Shown: in pieces, positions 10,075-21,049 of the stretch
Layout: the number at the start of each line of letters is the position of its first letter
How positions within the stretch are numbered: the first letter of the stretch is position 1
Source of the DNA: Ananas comosus
Lineage: Eukaryota > Streptophyta > Magnoliopsida > Poales > Bromeliaceae
Length of the DNA stretch: 64,000 nt
NCBI RefSeq assembly: GCF_001540865.1
Contig: NW_017893372.1
Coordinates: 1 to 64,000 of the forward strand
Reading direction: 5' to 3'
Program-made: the position numbers and the translations under genes
Notes under the pieces: generated by a model
What the model was told of the DNA's origin: nothing
What the model saw: the letters and a program-made list of their open reading frames with translations, nothing else
Databases searched by the model: none

Positions 10075-13000
10075 ATGGCGTCGCGTCAACCTGAGATGGC
10101 ACGATCGGCCCCGAGCGGACGGGTATTTGCCGCTCAGGTCCAGGCCGAGGAACCTGCGGAGGCGGAGGAGCATCGCCTTGTGGCAGGTATGGTTTTAATT
10201 AACGGAGTTCGCTCCAGGGCTTTATTTGATACAGGAGCCACGTATTCATTCATAAGTAGATCATTCGCATGTATGCATGGCATACATATAGAAGCGAGCG
10301 ACAAATGGCGAGTAGAGGGCCCTGGGTCGACATTTAATACCTACACGGAGTGCGCCTCGTGTCCGGTGCAAATAGGCGAATGGATTATGCCAATCCGGAC
10401 GTTGGAACTCACGAAACTAGAGGCGTACGATGTCATATTGGGTATAGACTGGCTTTCGAAGTATCATGCAACGATCGACTGCAAGAGCAGGGTGATCACG
10501 TTCCGTGAGCCAGGACAAGAAGAATTCACCTATCAAGCTTGCCAGAGCTCGTGCTTCGTCGCGACGGTGTCGGCGACAAGGGCAAGAAAGTTGGTGAGCA
10601 ACGGTTGTGCAGCATTTTTGGCAACTGTTGTGGAAGTGGAACGAGTAGCTCCAACATTGGAAGAGCTATCGGTGGTGCGGGAGTTCCCGGATGTGTTTCC
10701 CGCGGAGTTGCCGGGGATACCGCCGGATCGGGAGATCGAGTTCGTCATAGACTTGATTCCCGGCACCGCACCGATCTCGAAGGCTCCGTACCGCATGGCG
10801 CCGGCAGAATTAAAGGAGTTGAGGAGTCAACTGCAAGACCTCCTCGACAAGCAATTTATCCGGCCAAGTGTATCACCGTGGGGAGCCCCGGTGTTGTTTG
10901 TACGGAAGAAGGACGGATCGTTTCGACTCTGCGTGGACTACCGAGAATTGAACAGAGTCACGATCAAGAATAAGTACCCACTACCCCGAATCGATGACTT
11001 GTTCGATCAGTTGCAAGGGTCGTGTGTGTACTCGAAGATAGACTTGCAATCCGGCTACCACCAATTGAAGATCAAGCCGGAGGACGTGCAGAAGACCGCA
11101 TTTCGTACGCGGTATGGACATTACGAATTCACGGTCATGCCATTTGGGCTCACAAATGCCCCAGCGGCATTTATGGATTTGATGAACCGTGTCTTCAGGA
11201 AGTTCTTGGATCGATTTGTCGTGGTCTTCATAGACGACATATTGGTCTATTCTCGTAGCGACGAGGAACATGCCGAGCATTTGAGAATAGTGCTTCAAGT
11301 CCTTCGGGAGGAGAAGCTATATGCTAAGTTGAAGAAGTGTGACTTCTGGCTCCGAGAAGTCGCATTTCTAGGGCATGTAATTTCCGCGGGTGGAGTTTCT
11401 GTAGACCCGAGGAAAGTTGAGGCAATCAAGGATTGGCCGCGCCCGACGAATGTCACGGAGGTTCGAAGCTTCGTGGGCTTAGCGGGCTACTATAGGCGGT
11501 TTGTGGAAGGCTTTTCAAAGATAGTGATTCCACTTACTCGTCTAACCCAGAAAGGCACCAAGTTCGTTTGGAGCGAAGAATGCGACCGGAGTTTCAAAGA
11601 GTTGAAGCAAAGATTGACTTCGACTCCGGTGCTCGCTCTACCGGTGCAGGGCGAGGACTTTGTGGTCTATAGTGATGCCTCCTATCTTGGGTTGGGGTGT
11701 GTGTTGATGCAAAACGGGAAGGTGATTGCCTACGCATCCCGTCAGCTGAAGAGCTACGAGAAGAACTACCCCATCCATGATTTGGAGCTAGCGGCGGTGA
11801 TATTCGCCTTAAAGCTGTGGAGGCACTATTTATATGGTGCCCACTGTGAGATCTATACCGACCACAAGAGCTTAAAGTACTTGTTTACTCAGAAGGAGCT
11901 CAATATGCGTCAGCGGCGGTGGTTGGAGCTGTTAAAGGATTATGATGTCGATATCCTCTACCACCCCGGGAAGGCAAATGTGGTCGCGGACGCACTAAGT
12001 AGGAAGTCGGCGAAGAACCTCGCATTTGATGTTACCCAGCAAACACCTCTGTGGCTGGATATGGAGCGATTGGACCTTGAAGTGGTCGCTCCCGAGGTCC
12101 CGACTCAGCTGATGGCACTCGTTGTCCAACCGACCTTGTTGGAGAGGATTAAAGATCTGCAACCCGCAGACCCAGAGCTCCAAAAGGTGCGGCGAAACAT
12201 CGAGGAAGGGCGTGGCGGCGATTTCAGTATAAACGCCGATGGTGCGCTTCGGCTTAGAAACCGATGGTGTGTGCCGAAGGATGGAGAGCTTCGCGAATTG
12301 ATTCTTCGAGAAGCACACAGATCTCCGTATGCTGATCACCCGGGCGGCACCAAAATGTATCGAGGATTGAAAATGCACTATTGGTGGCCGGGAATGAAGG
12401 GTGATATTGGGCGCTTTGTGGCGAAATGCTTAACGTGCCAACAAGTGAAGGCAGAGCGTCGATTTCTAGCGGAAAAGCTTCAAAGCCTACCAATCCCCGT
12501 TTGGAAATGGGAGGATATATCGATGGACTTCGTGGTCGGCTTGCCTCGCTCAACGAGCGGCCACGATGCAATTTGGGTAATTGTGGACCGATTGACGAAG
12601 TCGGCTCATTTCTTGCCGATCCACACCACGTCGTCGGGTGACAGGTTAGCGCAGGTATACCTCGACGAGATAGTGAGACTACATGGGGTGCCGAAATCTA
12701 TCGTATCGGATCGTGACCCCCGGTTCACTTCACACTTTTGGAAGAGCCTGCAGGGAGCCCTTGGCACACGGCTCGACTTTAGCACCGCGTTTCATCCTCA
12801 GACCGATGGGCAAACAAAGAGAACCATTCAAACTCTGGAGGATATGTTGCGAGCGTGTGTCATCGACTATAAGGGAAGTTGGTGTGACCATCTACCCATG
12901 GCCGAGTTCGCCTACAACAACAGTTACCATGCTAGTGTGGAGATGGCGCCGTTCGAGGCTCTTTACGGGCGAACGTGTCGATCTCCTATACTTTGGAGCG

Positions 13001-13566
13001 ATATTGGCGAGCGTGCGGAGTTCGGCCCGGATGTTTTGCGAGAAGCGGAAGAGAAAGTCCGCCTTGCTCGCAAGAGATTGCTCACGGCGCAGTCGAGACA
13101 ACAAAGCTATGCGGATAGACGCCGTCGGGATATAGAGTTCGCGGTGGGTGACCGCGTATTCCTGAAGGTTTCACCAATGCGGGGTGTGAAGCGGTTTGGA
13201 GTGCGGGGAAAGCTAAGTCCCCGATATATTGGACCATATGAGATATTGGAGCGAGTCGGCACGGTGGCGTATCGACTTGCTTTGCCGCCGAAACTTGCGG
13301 ATGTGCACAATGTGTTCCATGTCTCCAATCTCCGCAAGTACATTCACGACCCCGAGCACGCAATGCTATATGAACCGCCGGAACTTCAAGAAGACTTGAG
13401 CTATGAAGAGTTTCCGGTGAGTGTTATCGCCCGAGAGGTGCGAAAGCTGAGGAATCAAGAAATCCCCTATGTGAAGGTTAGGTGGAGCAATCATTATGAT
13501 CGCGAAGCCACCTGGGAACTCGAGGATCTGATGAGAAAACACCATCCTCATCTGTTTGAGGAGTGA
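10075..13566 (+). CDS. pol: Pol of element A: protease-RT-RNase H-integrase-chromodomain
   Basis: A 1163-codon ORF in the same frame as gag. Domains by residue: aspartic protease DTGA at 52-55; reverse transcriptase ~235-405 with active site FIDD at 385-388; RNase H with acidic residues D534, E571 and D596; integrase zinc finger H748, H755, C785, C788; integrase core D818 and D879; a GPYEI module near 1050; and a chromodomain-like end (~1100-1160, [15 protein letters not shown]). The third catalytic integrase residue should be Glu, 35 residues after D879. Here residue 915 is Lys (codon AAG at 12817-12819), while element O has Glu at the same place. The polyprotein therefore looks full length but integrase should be inactive. 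Confidence 0.95.
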   Translation: MASRQPEMARSAPSGRVFAAQVQAEEPAEAEEHRLVAGMVLINGVRSRALFDTGATYSFISRSFACMHGIHIEASDKWRVEGPGSTFNTYTECASCPVQIGEWIMPIRTLELTKLEAYDVILGIDWLSKYHATIDCKSRVITFREPGQEEFTYQACQSSCFVATVSATRARKLVSNGCAAFLATVVEVERVAPTLEELSVVREFPDVFPAELPGIPPDREIEFVIDLIPGTAPISKAPYRMAPAELKELRSQLQDLLDKQFIRPSVSPWGAPVLFVRKKDGSFRLCVDYRELNRVTIKNKYPLPRIDDLFDQLQGSCVYSKIDLQSGYHQLKIKPEDVQKTAFRTRYGHYEFTVMPFGLTNAPAAFMDLMNRVFRKFLDRFVVVFIDDILVYSRSDEEHAEHLRIVLQVLREEKLYAKLKKCDFWLREVAFLGHVISAGGVSVDPRKVEAIKDWPRPTNVTEVRSFVGLAGYYRRFVEGFSKIVIPLTRLTQKGTKFVWSEECDRSFKELKQRLTSTPVLALPVQGEDFVVYSDASYLGLGCVLMQNGKVIAYASRQLKSYEKNYPIHDLELAAVIFALKLWRHYLYGAHCEIYTDHKSLKYLFTQKELNMRQRRWLELLKDYDVDILYHPGKANVVADALSRKSAKNLAFDVTQQTPLWLDMERLDLEVVAPEVPTQLMALVVQPTLLERIKDLQPADPELQKVRRNIEEGRGGDFSINADGALRLRNRWCVPKDGELRELILREAHRSPYADHPGGTKMYRGLKMHYWWPGMKGDIGRFVAKCLTCQQVKAERRFLAEKLQSLPIPVWKWEDISMDFVVGLPRSTSGHDAIWVIVDRLTKSAHFLPIHTTSSGDRLAQVYLDEIVRLHGVPKSIVSDRDPRFTSHFWKSLQGALGTRLDFSTAFHPQTDGQTKRTIQTLEDMLRACVIDYKGSWCDHLPMAEFAYNNSYHASVEMAPFEALYGRTCRSPILWSDIGERAEFGPDVLREAEEKVRLARKRLLTAQSRQQSYADRRRRDIEFAVGDRVFLKVSPMRGVKRFGVRGKLSPRYIGPYEILERVGTVAYRLALPPKLADVHNVFHVSNLRKYIHDPEHAMLYEPPELQEDLSYEEFPVSVIAREVRKLRNQEIPYVKVRWSNHYDREATWELEDLMRKHHPHLFEE

Positions 13567-13624
13567 GGTATGAGTTTAAATGAAAGTTAGGAAATTTATT
13601 CGTTTCGAGGACGAAACTCCTTTT

Positions 13625-13637
13625 AAGGAGGGGAGGA
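13625..13637 (+). other. Polypurine tract, element A
   Basis: AAGGAGGGGAGGA directly precedes the TG of the 3' LTR. This purine run primes plus-strand DNA synthesis in LTR retrotransposons. The same motif occurs in reverse next to the LTRs of elements E and L. Confidence 0.92.
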
Positions 13638-16279
13638 TGTAAGGAAGTGAATTCTCGAAATCCGAGGATTGTACTTCATCCAGGATCGACTCATTGTCGA
13701 GAGTATACCCTTTGTGGAAGTCGGGAATGTCCAAAGCACAAAAAGTGCCTTGGAGTTTAGTCCGCGAGAGCAAATGAGGCAAATGGCATCATTGGGCAGA
13801 AGTTGCTCTCGAGGACCGGTCTCTGCAGGTGAGAGACCGGTTCCCCTGGCAGGGTGTAGCGGGGTTGCGTGATGCAACCGGTCCCAGGTAGGGAGGGACC
13901 GGTTCCCGAACGTGGTCCCAGCAAGAAGTGCCAAAAATTGGCTAAGTCCTGAAAATCGAGCTCTTGGGGACCGGTCTCTCAGGTGAAGACCGGTCTCCCG
14001 AGGACCGGTCTCCCGGGGAGAGACCGGTTGCCGAACGCGTGCGCCCGAGGGAAGCTCTCAGGGACCGGTCCCAAGTCGGGGAGACCGGTCCCTCCGCGCG
14101 AAAACAGCCCAGTGAGGGCTGTGCAAGGGGTTAAAAGCTGAGGGGTTTAAATGCAAAATGGCCTTTATTAGAGTGGGCTGAGCCCTCTCTCTCCCTCACA
14201 CTCTCTCTTTCCACTCTCCCTCACTCTCATTTCTCTCTTGCTCTCTCTCTCTCTAGAAAGGAAAGAAGGAGAAGAAGAACAAGAAGGAGAGGAAGAAAAA
14301 GAAGAGGAAGATAAGGAAGGAGAAGAAGAAGGAGATCAAGAGGAAGGCTTTGAGCACCTCCATCTCCCTCTCCTCTTCCCATTGGTGTAGCTCTTGAGGT
14401 AAGCTACTAAACCCTAGCTTCTAGAACTTAGGGTTTTTGGGTTTTATGCCTTGGAATGGGTCAAATGGACCCTAAGCAAGCTTCTAAATAGATCAATCCC
14501 AAGAATCTAGGGATTTATGGGGTGATTTGCTATAGGTGCAAATCTAGGGTTCCAAAATGGGGTTTTTGTAAAAGTATGAGATTGATCTCATTTGAAGCCT
14601 TGGAAACCCTATTGATAGGTCCCAAAACGCGGGGGCGAAGTCGATTTTGGCATTCGGCGAACCGACGTGAAGTTCTCGGCAAAATCGGGCCGGGCTAGTG
14701 TTGATTCGGGCGAGGAAGGCTAAAGCCTTTTCGTAGAGCTCGCCGAGAAGGATTTTCCAAGCCTCTACATCGATTAAAGGTGGGGGGTGTCATCCGAAAC
14801 TTTCGAACTCCTTTCTATGTCTTAGATTGCATTTAATCTCATCTCTTCATGTTGCATTGTAGGATTGCATAGTAGCTCCATTCCTTATGCTTTCTAATTG
14901 ATAACCTAGTGTACTTGGAACGCTTGGTAACTTAGATAGGTGAGGATTGGGTCGAGACGTGAATCCTATGGTGCGAAAGAAAAGAGATGAACCCGATGGG
15001 GGTATTGATGACATAGAAAGTAGTGTTATTGTTAAAGAACAAACGAGTGGCATCCAAACATTGAATGATAACGAGTGGCATTAATGTAGTGTAAATAACA
15101 CTAGAGGTCGATGGACCTAGGGATAGGTGGATCCCTTAGAAAATGCCTTGTGAACAATGAATTTAGAAAACTAAATAACATTGCATGAATGTCGGAAACC
15201 GATGATTCCGCGACAGACGTTGACTCTAGTTGTAGAGCCTCCTCATTTGGAGAGGATTGGATTGGGTGTTGACCCTAGTTACAGTGTATCCTCACTTGGA
15301 GAGGATAGATCTAGCTCACAGTCTGCGTTTAGGATGGTATAGCCATCCAATCCCCACATGGAGGGGATTGTCGTCGAGTACTCCGGAGTGTCGCGCGACC
15401 AGGACCACTTGGAGGTCCGGACCACATAGAGGTCCGCAGACGGTCCCGGGCTTGGGTGCACTTGGAGCTCCCTCCCCACGTTGGGATTTGAAGGTGAGTC
15501 ATGGGCGAGCCCTAGGGCCTCGCCACAGATTGGGTAAATGAAAAAGATTAAAGGTTTATAAACGTCATTGAACATTGCTATTCGAACACGGATCGAAATT
15601 GTTAGCATGGTAGCAAACCTTTATTATATGATGCATGCATTCATATTCATGATTATGGGCATAGTAGCATAGTTTTCCTACTACTGCATTTACAGCTTTC
15701 AGATACATATCTATCTATCTGTTGTTACTTGTGCCCACTTGGACCTAGTGGGGAGATCGGCAGAGTCGGCGGCCGAGCCCACTGGGAACTATGGAAGATA
15801 GTTCTCACCCCACTCTATTTCCAGTGGTAGGTTCAGGGCTGCAGAGAGGGGACCGCGGCAAGGGCGTCGCGCCCGACCAGTGAGACCGTGGTAGTATAGT
15901 AGCTTTCCTTTTTGCATTAGTCACCTATGTATAGAGAGAGATTTATTGTAGGTGAGATTGGAGAGCTATGTATTTTGAGGATCAAATGTATTCATTTTGG
16001 GAAATGATGTAAAGGTAAAGAATGTAACTATTGTAATAGTTAGTAAGTACTCTCTTTATTTCACTCGTATATCTTGTGGATTACTTGCTCTTCTTGTTGT
16101 TGGCACTGTTTGTGCCCCCGTTGAATGTGTATGTTTAGAATTTAAAGTCCTGGGTAAATTCTTGTACACATTCCTGTGGTTGAGCCTTGGGCGGGCAGGG
16201 GAGGTGCTGTCCGTTCGGCGGTCTGTCGCCGCGGCCGAATCGTGCCAAATTGGTAGTGGTTTCGGGGCGGGGCGTGACA
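13638..16279 (+). repeat. 3' LTR of element A
   Basis: 2642 bp, TGTAAGG to GGGGCGTGACA. Ten ACCGGT-centred palindromes (mostly GGACCGGTC or GAGACCGGT) lie at about 13814-14090, followed by a TTTAAATG stretch near 14146 and a CT-rich tract at 14180-14260 that may be the promoter and transcript start. This copy lacks the indel noise of the 5' LTR. No gene is present. Confidence 0.93.
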
Positions 16280-17999
16280 GGTCCGTAGTTTTCTTCGACT
16301 TGCGGGCTACTACCGGGGCTTCGTGGAGGGGTTCGCCAAAATAACCACTCCACTAACGGGCCTTACACATAAAGGAGTAAGATACGTGTGGAGCAACGAT
16401 TGCGATCGAAACTTCGAGGAGTTAAAGAACAGGTTGACGTCGACCCCGGTGCTTGCCTTGCCGACTCCGGGGGATACTTTTGTAGTGTATAGTGATGCCT
16501 CTTATGTTGGTCTCGGGTGTGTGTTAATGCAAAATGGGCGAGTCATTGCATATGCATCGCGCCAATTAAAGAGTTATAAGAAGAACTACCCGATTCACGA
16601 CCTCGAGTTAGCCGCAGTGATCTTCGCGCTAAAGCTTTGGAGGCATTACTTATATGGTGAAAATTGTGAGGTCTACACAGATCATAAAAGCCTAAAGTAC
16701 TTGTTCACCTAGAAGGAATTGAACATGCGGCAGCGGCGGTGGTTGGAGTTGTTGAAGGACTACGATGTCACTATACTATACCACCCCGGGAAAGCCAATG
16801 TCGTGGCCGATGCTCTAAGTAGAAAATCGGCGGAGAACTTAGCGATGGCAATTACGCCTCAACCGCTATTGCAAAAAGAGATGCAGAGGCTTGGGTTGGA
16901 AGTGGTAGCGCCGGGAGTGCCGGCTACACTTGCCGCATTAGTTGTGCAACCGACCCTATTGGAAAAAATCAAGGATCTCCAAGCTTTGGATCCTTATTTT
17001 CAATAGGTGCGGAGTGAAGTTGAAAATGGCAATGCCGAAGACTTTGGCATTGGAGCAGACGGCGCACTTCGATTTCGAAATCGATGGTGTGTGCCTAAAG
17101 ATGATGAGTTGCGAAGGGCGATCATGCAAGAAGAGCACCAATCCCCTTATAGTATACACCCCGGCGGCACTAAAATATACAAGGATTTGAAAGAGCATTA
17201 TTGGTGGCTGGGTATGAAGAGAGATATTGGGGAGTTCGTGGCGCAATGTCTAACGTGCCAACAGGTAAAAGCAAAGCGCCGATTTCCGGCGGGAAAGCTA
17301 CAAAGTCTATCAATACTCGTTTGGAAATGGGAAGATATAGCGATGGACTTTGTTACCGGTTTGCCTCGATCACAAGGCGGACACGATGCGATATGGGTGA
17401 TAGTGGATCGATTGACAAAGTCGGCACACTTCTTGCCGATACATACTACGTGGTCGGGAGACAAGCTAGCCCAAGTTTATCTCGACGAGGTTATGAGACT
17501 TCATGGGGTTCCAGTGTCGATCGTATCCGATCGCGACCCGAGGTTCACGTCTCATTTCTGGAAGAGCTTACAAGACGCGCTAGGCACACGGCTCGATTTT
17601 AGTACAGCATTTCATCCTCAGAGTGATGGACAGTCGGAGCGGACAGTACAGATCCTCGAGGACTTGCTTCGAGCGTGTGTGCTAGATTACAAAGGAGGAT
17701 GGCATGATTTCTTGCCAATGGCGGAGTTCGCATATAATAATAGTTATCAAGAAAGCATAACGATGGCGCCATTTGAGGCACTATATGGACGTAAGTGTCG
17801 TTCTCCTATTCATTGGAGTGACGTGGGCGAGAGAACGGCTCTTGGCCCGGATGTAGTGCGGGAGGCAGAGGAGAAAGTTCGCCTTGCCCGTCAACGGTTG
17901 GCGACGGCGCAATCTCGGCAAAAGAGTTATGTCGACAAGCGAAGAAAAGATTTAGAGTTCGCGGTTGGAGACCGTGTATTTTTTAGAGTGCCGCCAATG
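16280..17999 (+). pseudogene. Element O: end of RT, RNase H and integrase
   Basis: This resumes O's pol after element A. It contains the end of reverse transcriptase, RNase H ([48 protein letters not shown]), the integrase zinc finger (CLTCQQVKA) and the integrase core with D, D and an intact Glu in SDGQSERTV. Two isolated stops break an otherwise continuous frame: TAG at 16710-16712, where relatives have Gln, and TAG at 17004-17006, where relatives have Lys. Coding stops near 17999 just after a FFRVPPM-like stretch; the GPY module, chromodomain and LTR are missing because the sequence jumps into the LTR of element E. Confidence 0.9.
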
Positions 18000-18000
18000 C

Positions 18001-18249
18001 CAGGGACCGGTTGCATCAGCAACCCCGCAGCCCACCGCCGATGGAACCGGTCTCTCACCTCCAGCGACCGGTCTCCGAGAGCAACCTCAACCCAAAAATG
18101 CAAATTGCATTATTTGCTCTCGCGGACTCCATTCCAATGCACTTATCGGTTTTCGTGCATCCTCAGCTTTTCCAAGGCTTACCAACTCGACCATTAGTCG
18201 ATCCTGGATGAAGTGCAACCCTCGAATTTCGAGAATTCACATTGTTACA
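18001..18249 (-). repeat. 3' LTR of element E, truncated
   Basis: The reverse complement starts TGTAACA at 18249 and matches the start of the 5' LTR (42824 to 42581) closely, including ACCGGT palindromes. It stops after about 249 bp at a short GCCA(A)TGCCAGGG-type microhomology with O's integrase. The rest of this ~3.1-kb LTR and E's left target flank are absent. Confidence 0.85.
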
Positions 18250-18263
18250 TTCTCCCCTCCTTA
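18250..18263 (-). other. Polypurine tract, element E
   Basis: In reverse complement an AAGGAGGGGAGAA run abuts the LTR start. It marks the internal-3' LTR boundary and confirms the minus orientation of E. The 149 bases to the right (18264-18412) are E's non-coding end and continue at 21050 beyond a solo LTR. Confidence 0.88.
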
Positions 18264-18412
18264 AAAAGAGTTTCGTCCTCGAAACTCACTCATTTCTAAC
18301 CCCTTTTTATTCCTCGATCTACTTCTCGAGCACTCAAGGGTTCCACTGCACTTTTGCACCTCGGAGTGGCCTTTATTCTTATCGAACTCATCTAAAGGCC
18401 CACAACGAAGAA

Positions 18413-21049
18413 TGTAATATACCGAGAATTAGAAAAAATAAATATCGAACTTTAGTCAAATTGACCAAAGTGCGAGGATGGTACACTTCGAAAAGTCCGA
18501 AGGCGTTAAAATGAGCAAAAGTGCATTGTTGGAGGTCGTCGAGAGCTTAAAGATTCAAAATCTGCATTCTACAGGTTTTGTGCTCTCGGGGACCGGTCCC
18601 TGAAGGAGAGACCGATCCCCGTACGCGTGAAAACAGAGGAAAGCTGAAAATCGGCTAAGTCCTGAGAAGGCAGGCTTCGGGAATCGGTCCCTGCCTGAGA
18701 GACCGGTCCCCCGGAGACTGGTCCCCCAAAGAGAGACCGGTCCCCCAAAGAGAGACCGGTCGCCTCATGCATGGAGCCCTGCAGCCGCGGGGAGGACCTA
18801 CGGGAACCGGTCCCTGGTCGGGGAGACCGGTCCCCGCATGGGAAATCTGCACAGTCCAGGCAGTTGAATAAGATGAAAGTTGAGGGGTTTATTTGCATAT
18901 TTGCAACCCATAGAGTTATGTTAAGGGCCAAATAAGAAATTTCTCTCATTTCTCACCCTCTCACACTCTCTTCTCTCCCTCTCTCTCTCTAGAAGACAAA
19001 AAAGGAGAAGATGAAGATAAAGAAAGGAAAGGAAAAGAAGGAGAAGGTGGAGAAGAAGCCGTTGGAGAGAAGCAACTACATCTTCTTCCTCTCTAGTGCA
19101 AGAAAGGGAAAGCTTTGAGGTAAGCTTCAACCCTATTCTTGGTAAAACCCTAATGTGAGAGCTAAATGACCTAGAAACGGTTTTTATGGAGCTTTTAGAA
19201 GATTTGAAGCTTTCTTTTGCTACTTTGAGAGATCAAAACCATGGTTTGGTATAGAGGTGAAGCTTGAAGGTGAGCTTCAACACCTCTCATGGTGAAACCT
19301 AAACTAGGGTCTTGGTTGAGCTAGGAATGGTTTAAATGGACTTTTTAGAGTACCATAAAGTTTCTTTTGCTTCCCAATGAGATCAAACCCTAGGTTTTCT
19401 TATGCTAAGGAGCTAGGGGACCCAAATTGGGGCTTTTGCTCATGGGGATTTCTAAGTGAAATTGACCCTCTAGAAACCTAATTGGGGACCAAATGAACGC
19501 GTTGGTGCGCTTAGTTTGAGTATACGAAAAGTCAATGTAAAGATATGAGAAAAATGGCCTAATAGGGCTTCGTTTTGTCGCAGGTGAAGAACGAAGGGTC
19601 TAAAAATCCCAAGAAAATCATCGGAGCACCTTTGAAAACCTACGAGGTGGGTGGTACTTTTCAAACTCGTTGAACTTCTCTCTATGCCTAATGTGTCATT
19701 CAATTGAGCATATGTATATACATTGTTGCATGCATTTTAGGGTAAAGCAATGATAAAATGTGATGTTGCATGATTGTGAGTACAACTTACGTAATGTGAT
19801 GGTTAAGAACCTTATGAATGTCAAAAAACCCTATATATGTATGCATGAGAGGAAATGTGAGTACCAAAGTGAGGCGAAAGAACAGAGTGACACAATGAGA
19901 CATAGATCGAGTGGCATTTGATAATGTAAAGTAAAGTGACACTAGAGGTAGTGTGAGGCAAATAATCAATATGATGTAAAGAATAATGATAATGATTAAA
20001 GTGAAAACAAAGTGGGGCGTAAAGAACATGATTGCTAGAGTTAGCAAAAGTAAAGAAAGGTAAAGAACCATGATTGCTAGAGTAGCAACATAATGCGATG
20101 TAAAGAACACTAGAGTTAGTGTAAAGTCAAATTTGAACATACAATCCTTTGAGTTAAGGATTCGATCATACTTGCTATGAGTTCCGTGCTTGAGGGCGGT
20201 CGCTCCCCCTCGGGCGATGCGCTCCGGAGTTTTTCCATCACGGGTTCGAGTAAACCCGAGGACGCTCTTAGCGGGAGGAAGCTGAGGGCCCGCGATGATG
20301 GACTTAATGTGAGGCAAGTTAATGTGGCGAAACCCCCGGGTTAGCCTTGAGATTAAAGAACAAAGAGCAAAGTACAAAGAACAAAGACAAAGTATAAAGT
20401 GCAAAGAACAAAAAAAACTTGCATAATCTGCATATGTTAATGTTGAGCATATTTCCTGCTTATTGCTCAGGCATATTAGCATCATATTATAGATTGGTTA
20501 CTATATGCAGCTTTTCCTTTCTATTATGCCTGAGTTAGTCCTAGTGGGAAAGTTGGTGAGATTGAGGCTGAACCCACTGGGAACTTTGTTGTAGTTCTCA
20601 CCCCACTATTTCCACAGAGTCGGTACCGAGCGAGCCGGTGAGCGATCGCGGTAAAGGTATCATATCTTAGCCACAGGCCACCCTAGTTGGGCTTGTATTT
20701 TGTTAGTAGTTATCCTTTTATCATTTTTTGTACTTGATGATTAGTGATGTAAAGAAAAGAATGTAAAGCTCTCTTTTGAGGTAAATGTGATGTAAGAAAG
20801 AAATGATGAAATGATGTAATGAAATGTAAGGAATTGTAAATTTACAAGTGAATGTTTCGTTTCCTTTCTTTCACTTGTGATTATTGCTTACCCTCGTGTA
20901 AGCCGTATTTGTATGTTTCCGTTAGTGCACTTCTTTGTTGAAAATGTACATGTGATGAGCCTTGGGCGGATAAGGGAAACTCTGTCCGTTCGGCGTCTGT
21001 TTGACGTGCTCGGGCCGGCCCAAATTGGTATCGGTCCCGGGGCGTGACA
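18413..21049 (+). mobile_element. Solo LTR, family D, with target duplication AAGAA
   Basis: 2637 bp from TGTAATA to GGGGCGTGACA. It is flanked by a perfect AAGAA duplication at 18408-18412 and 21050-21054, and E's internal sequence continues across it, as shown by comparison with 57990-58050. There is no primer site or coding sequence. ACCGGT-type palindromes occur at about 18592-18835, followed by a CT-rich tract. Long ORFs on its minus strand near 19787-20485 are low-complexity read-through and not genes. Confidence 0.93.

Larger units (their letters stand above)
5889..16279 (+). mobile_element. Complete Ty3/gypsy chromovirus-type retrotransposon (element A)
   Basis: The element is about 10.4 kb: 5' LTR, tRNA-Met primer site, leader, gag, pol (protease, RT, RNase H, integrase, chromodomain), polypurine tract and 3' LTR. 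The domain order, a C-terminal chromodomain and long 2.6-kb LTRs fit the Tekay/Del branch of chromoviruses. It sits inside O's reverse transcriptase: O coding runs to 5888 and resumes at 16280 with codons for a [16 protein letters not shown] stretch. The right flank is GGTCC; the left flank, AGAGC, is not a clean copy, which fits the indel-rich sequence on that side. Its RT and RNase H motifs look intact but integrase is not (see pol). Confidence 0.93.

Noticed and set aside
10075..13566. Element A as an active autonomous retrotransposon
   Set aside because: Integrase catalytic Glu is Lys, a stop separates gag from pol, and the gag start is frameshifted as written.
19787..20485. 232-codon minus-strand ORF as a membrane protein
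   Set aside because: It lies antisense in solo LTR D, is low-complexity Leu/Ile/Phe-rich from AT-rich DNA, and has no recognisable domain.
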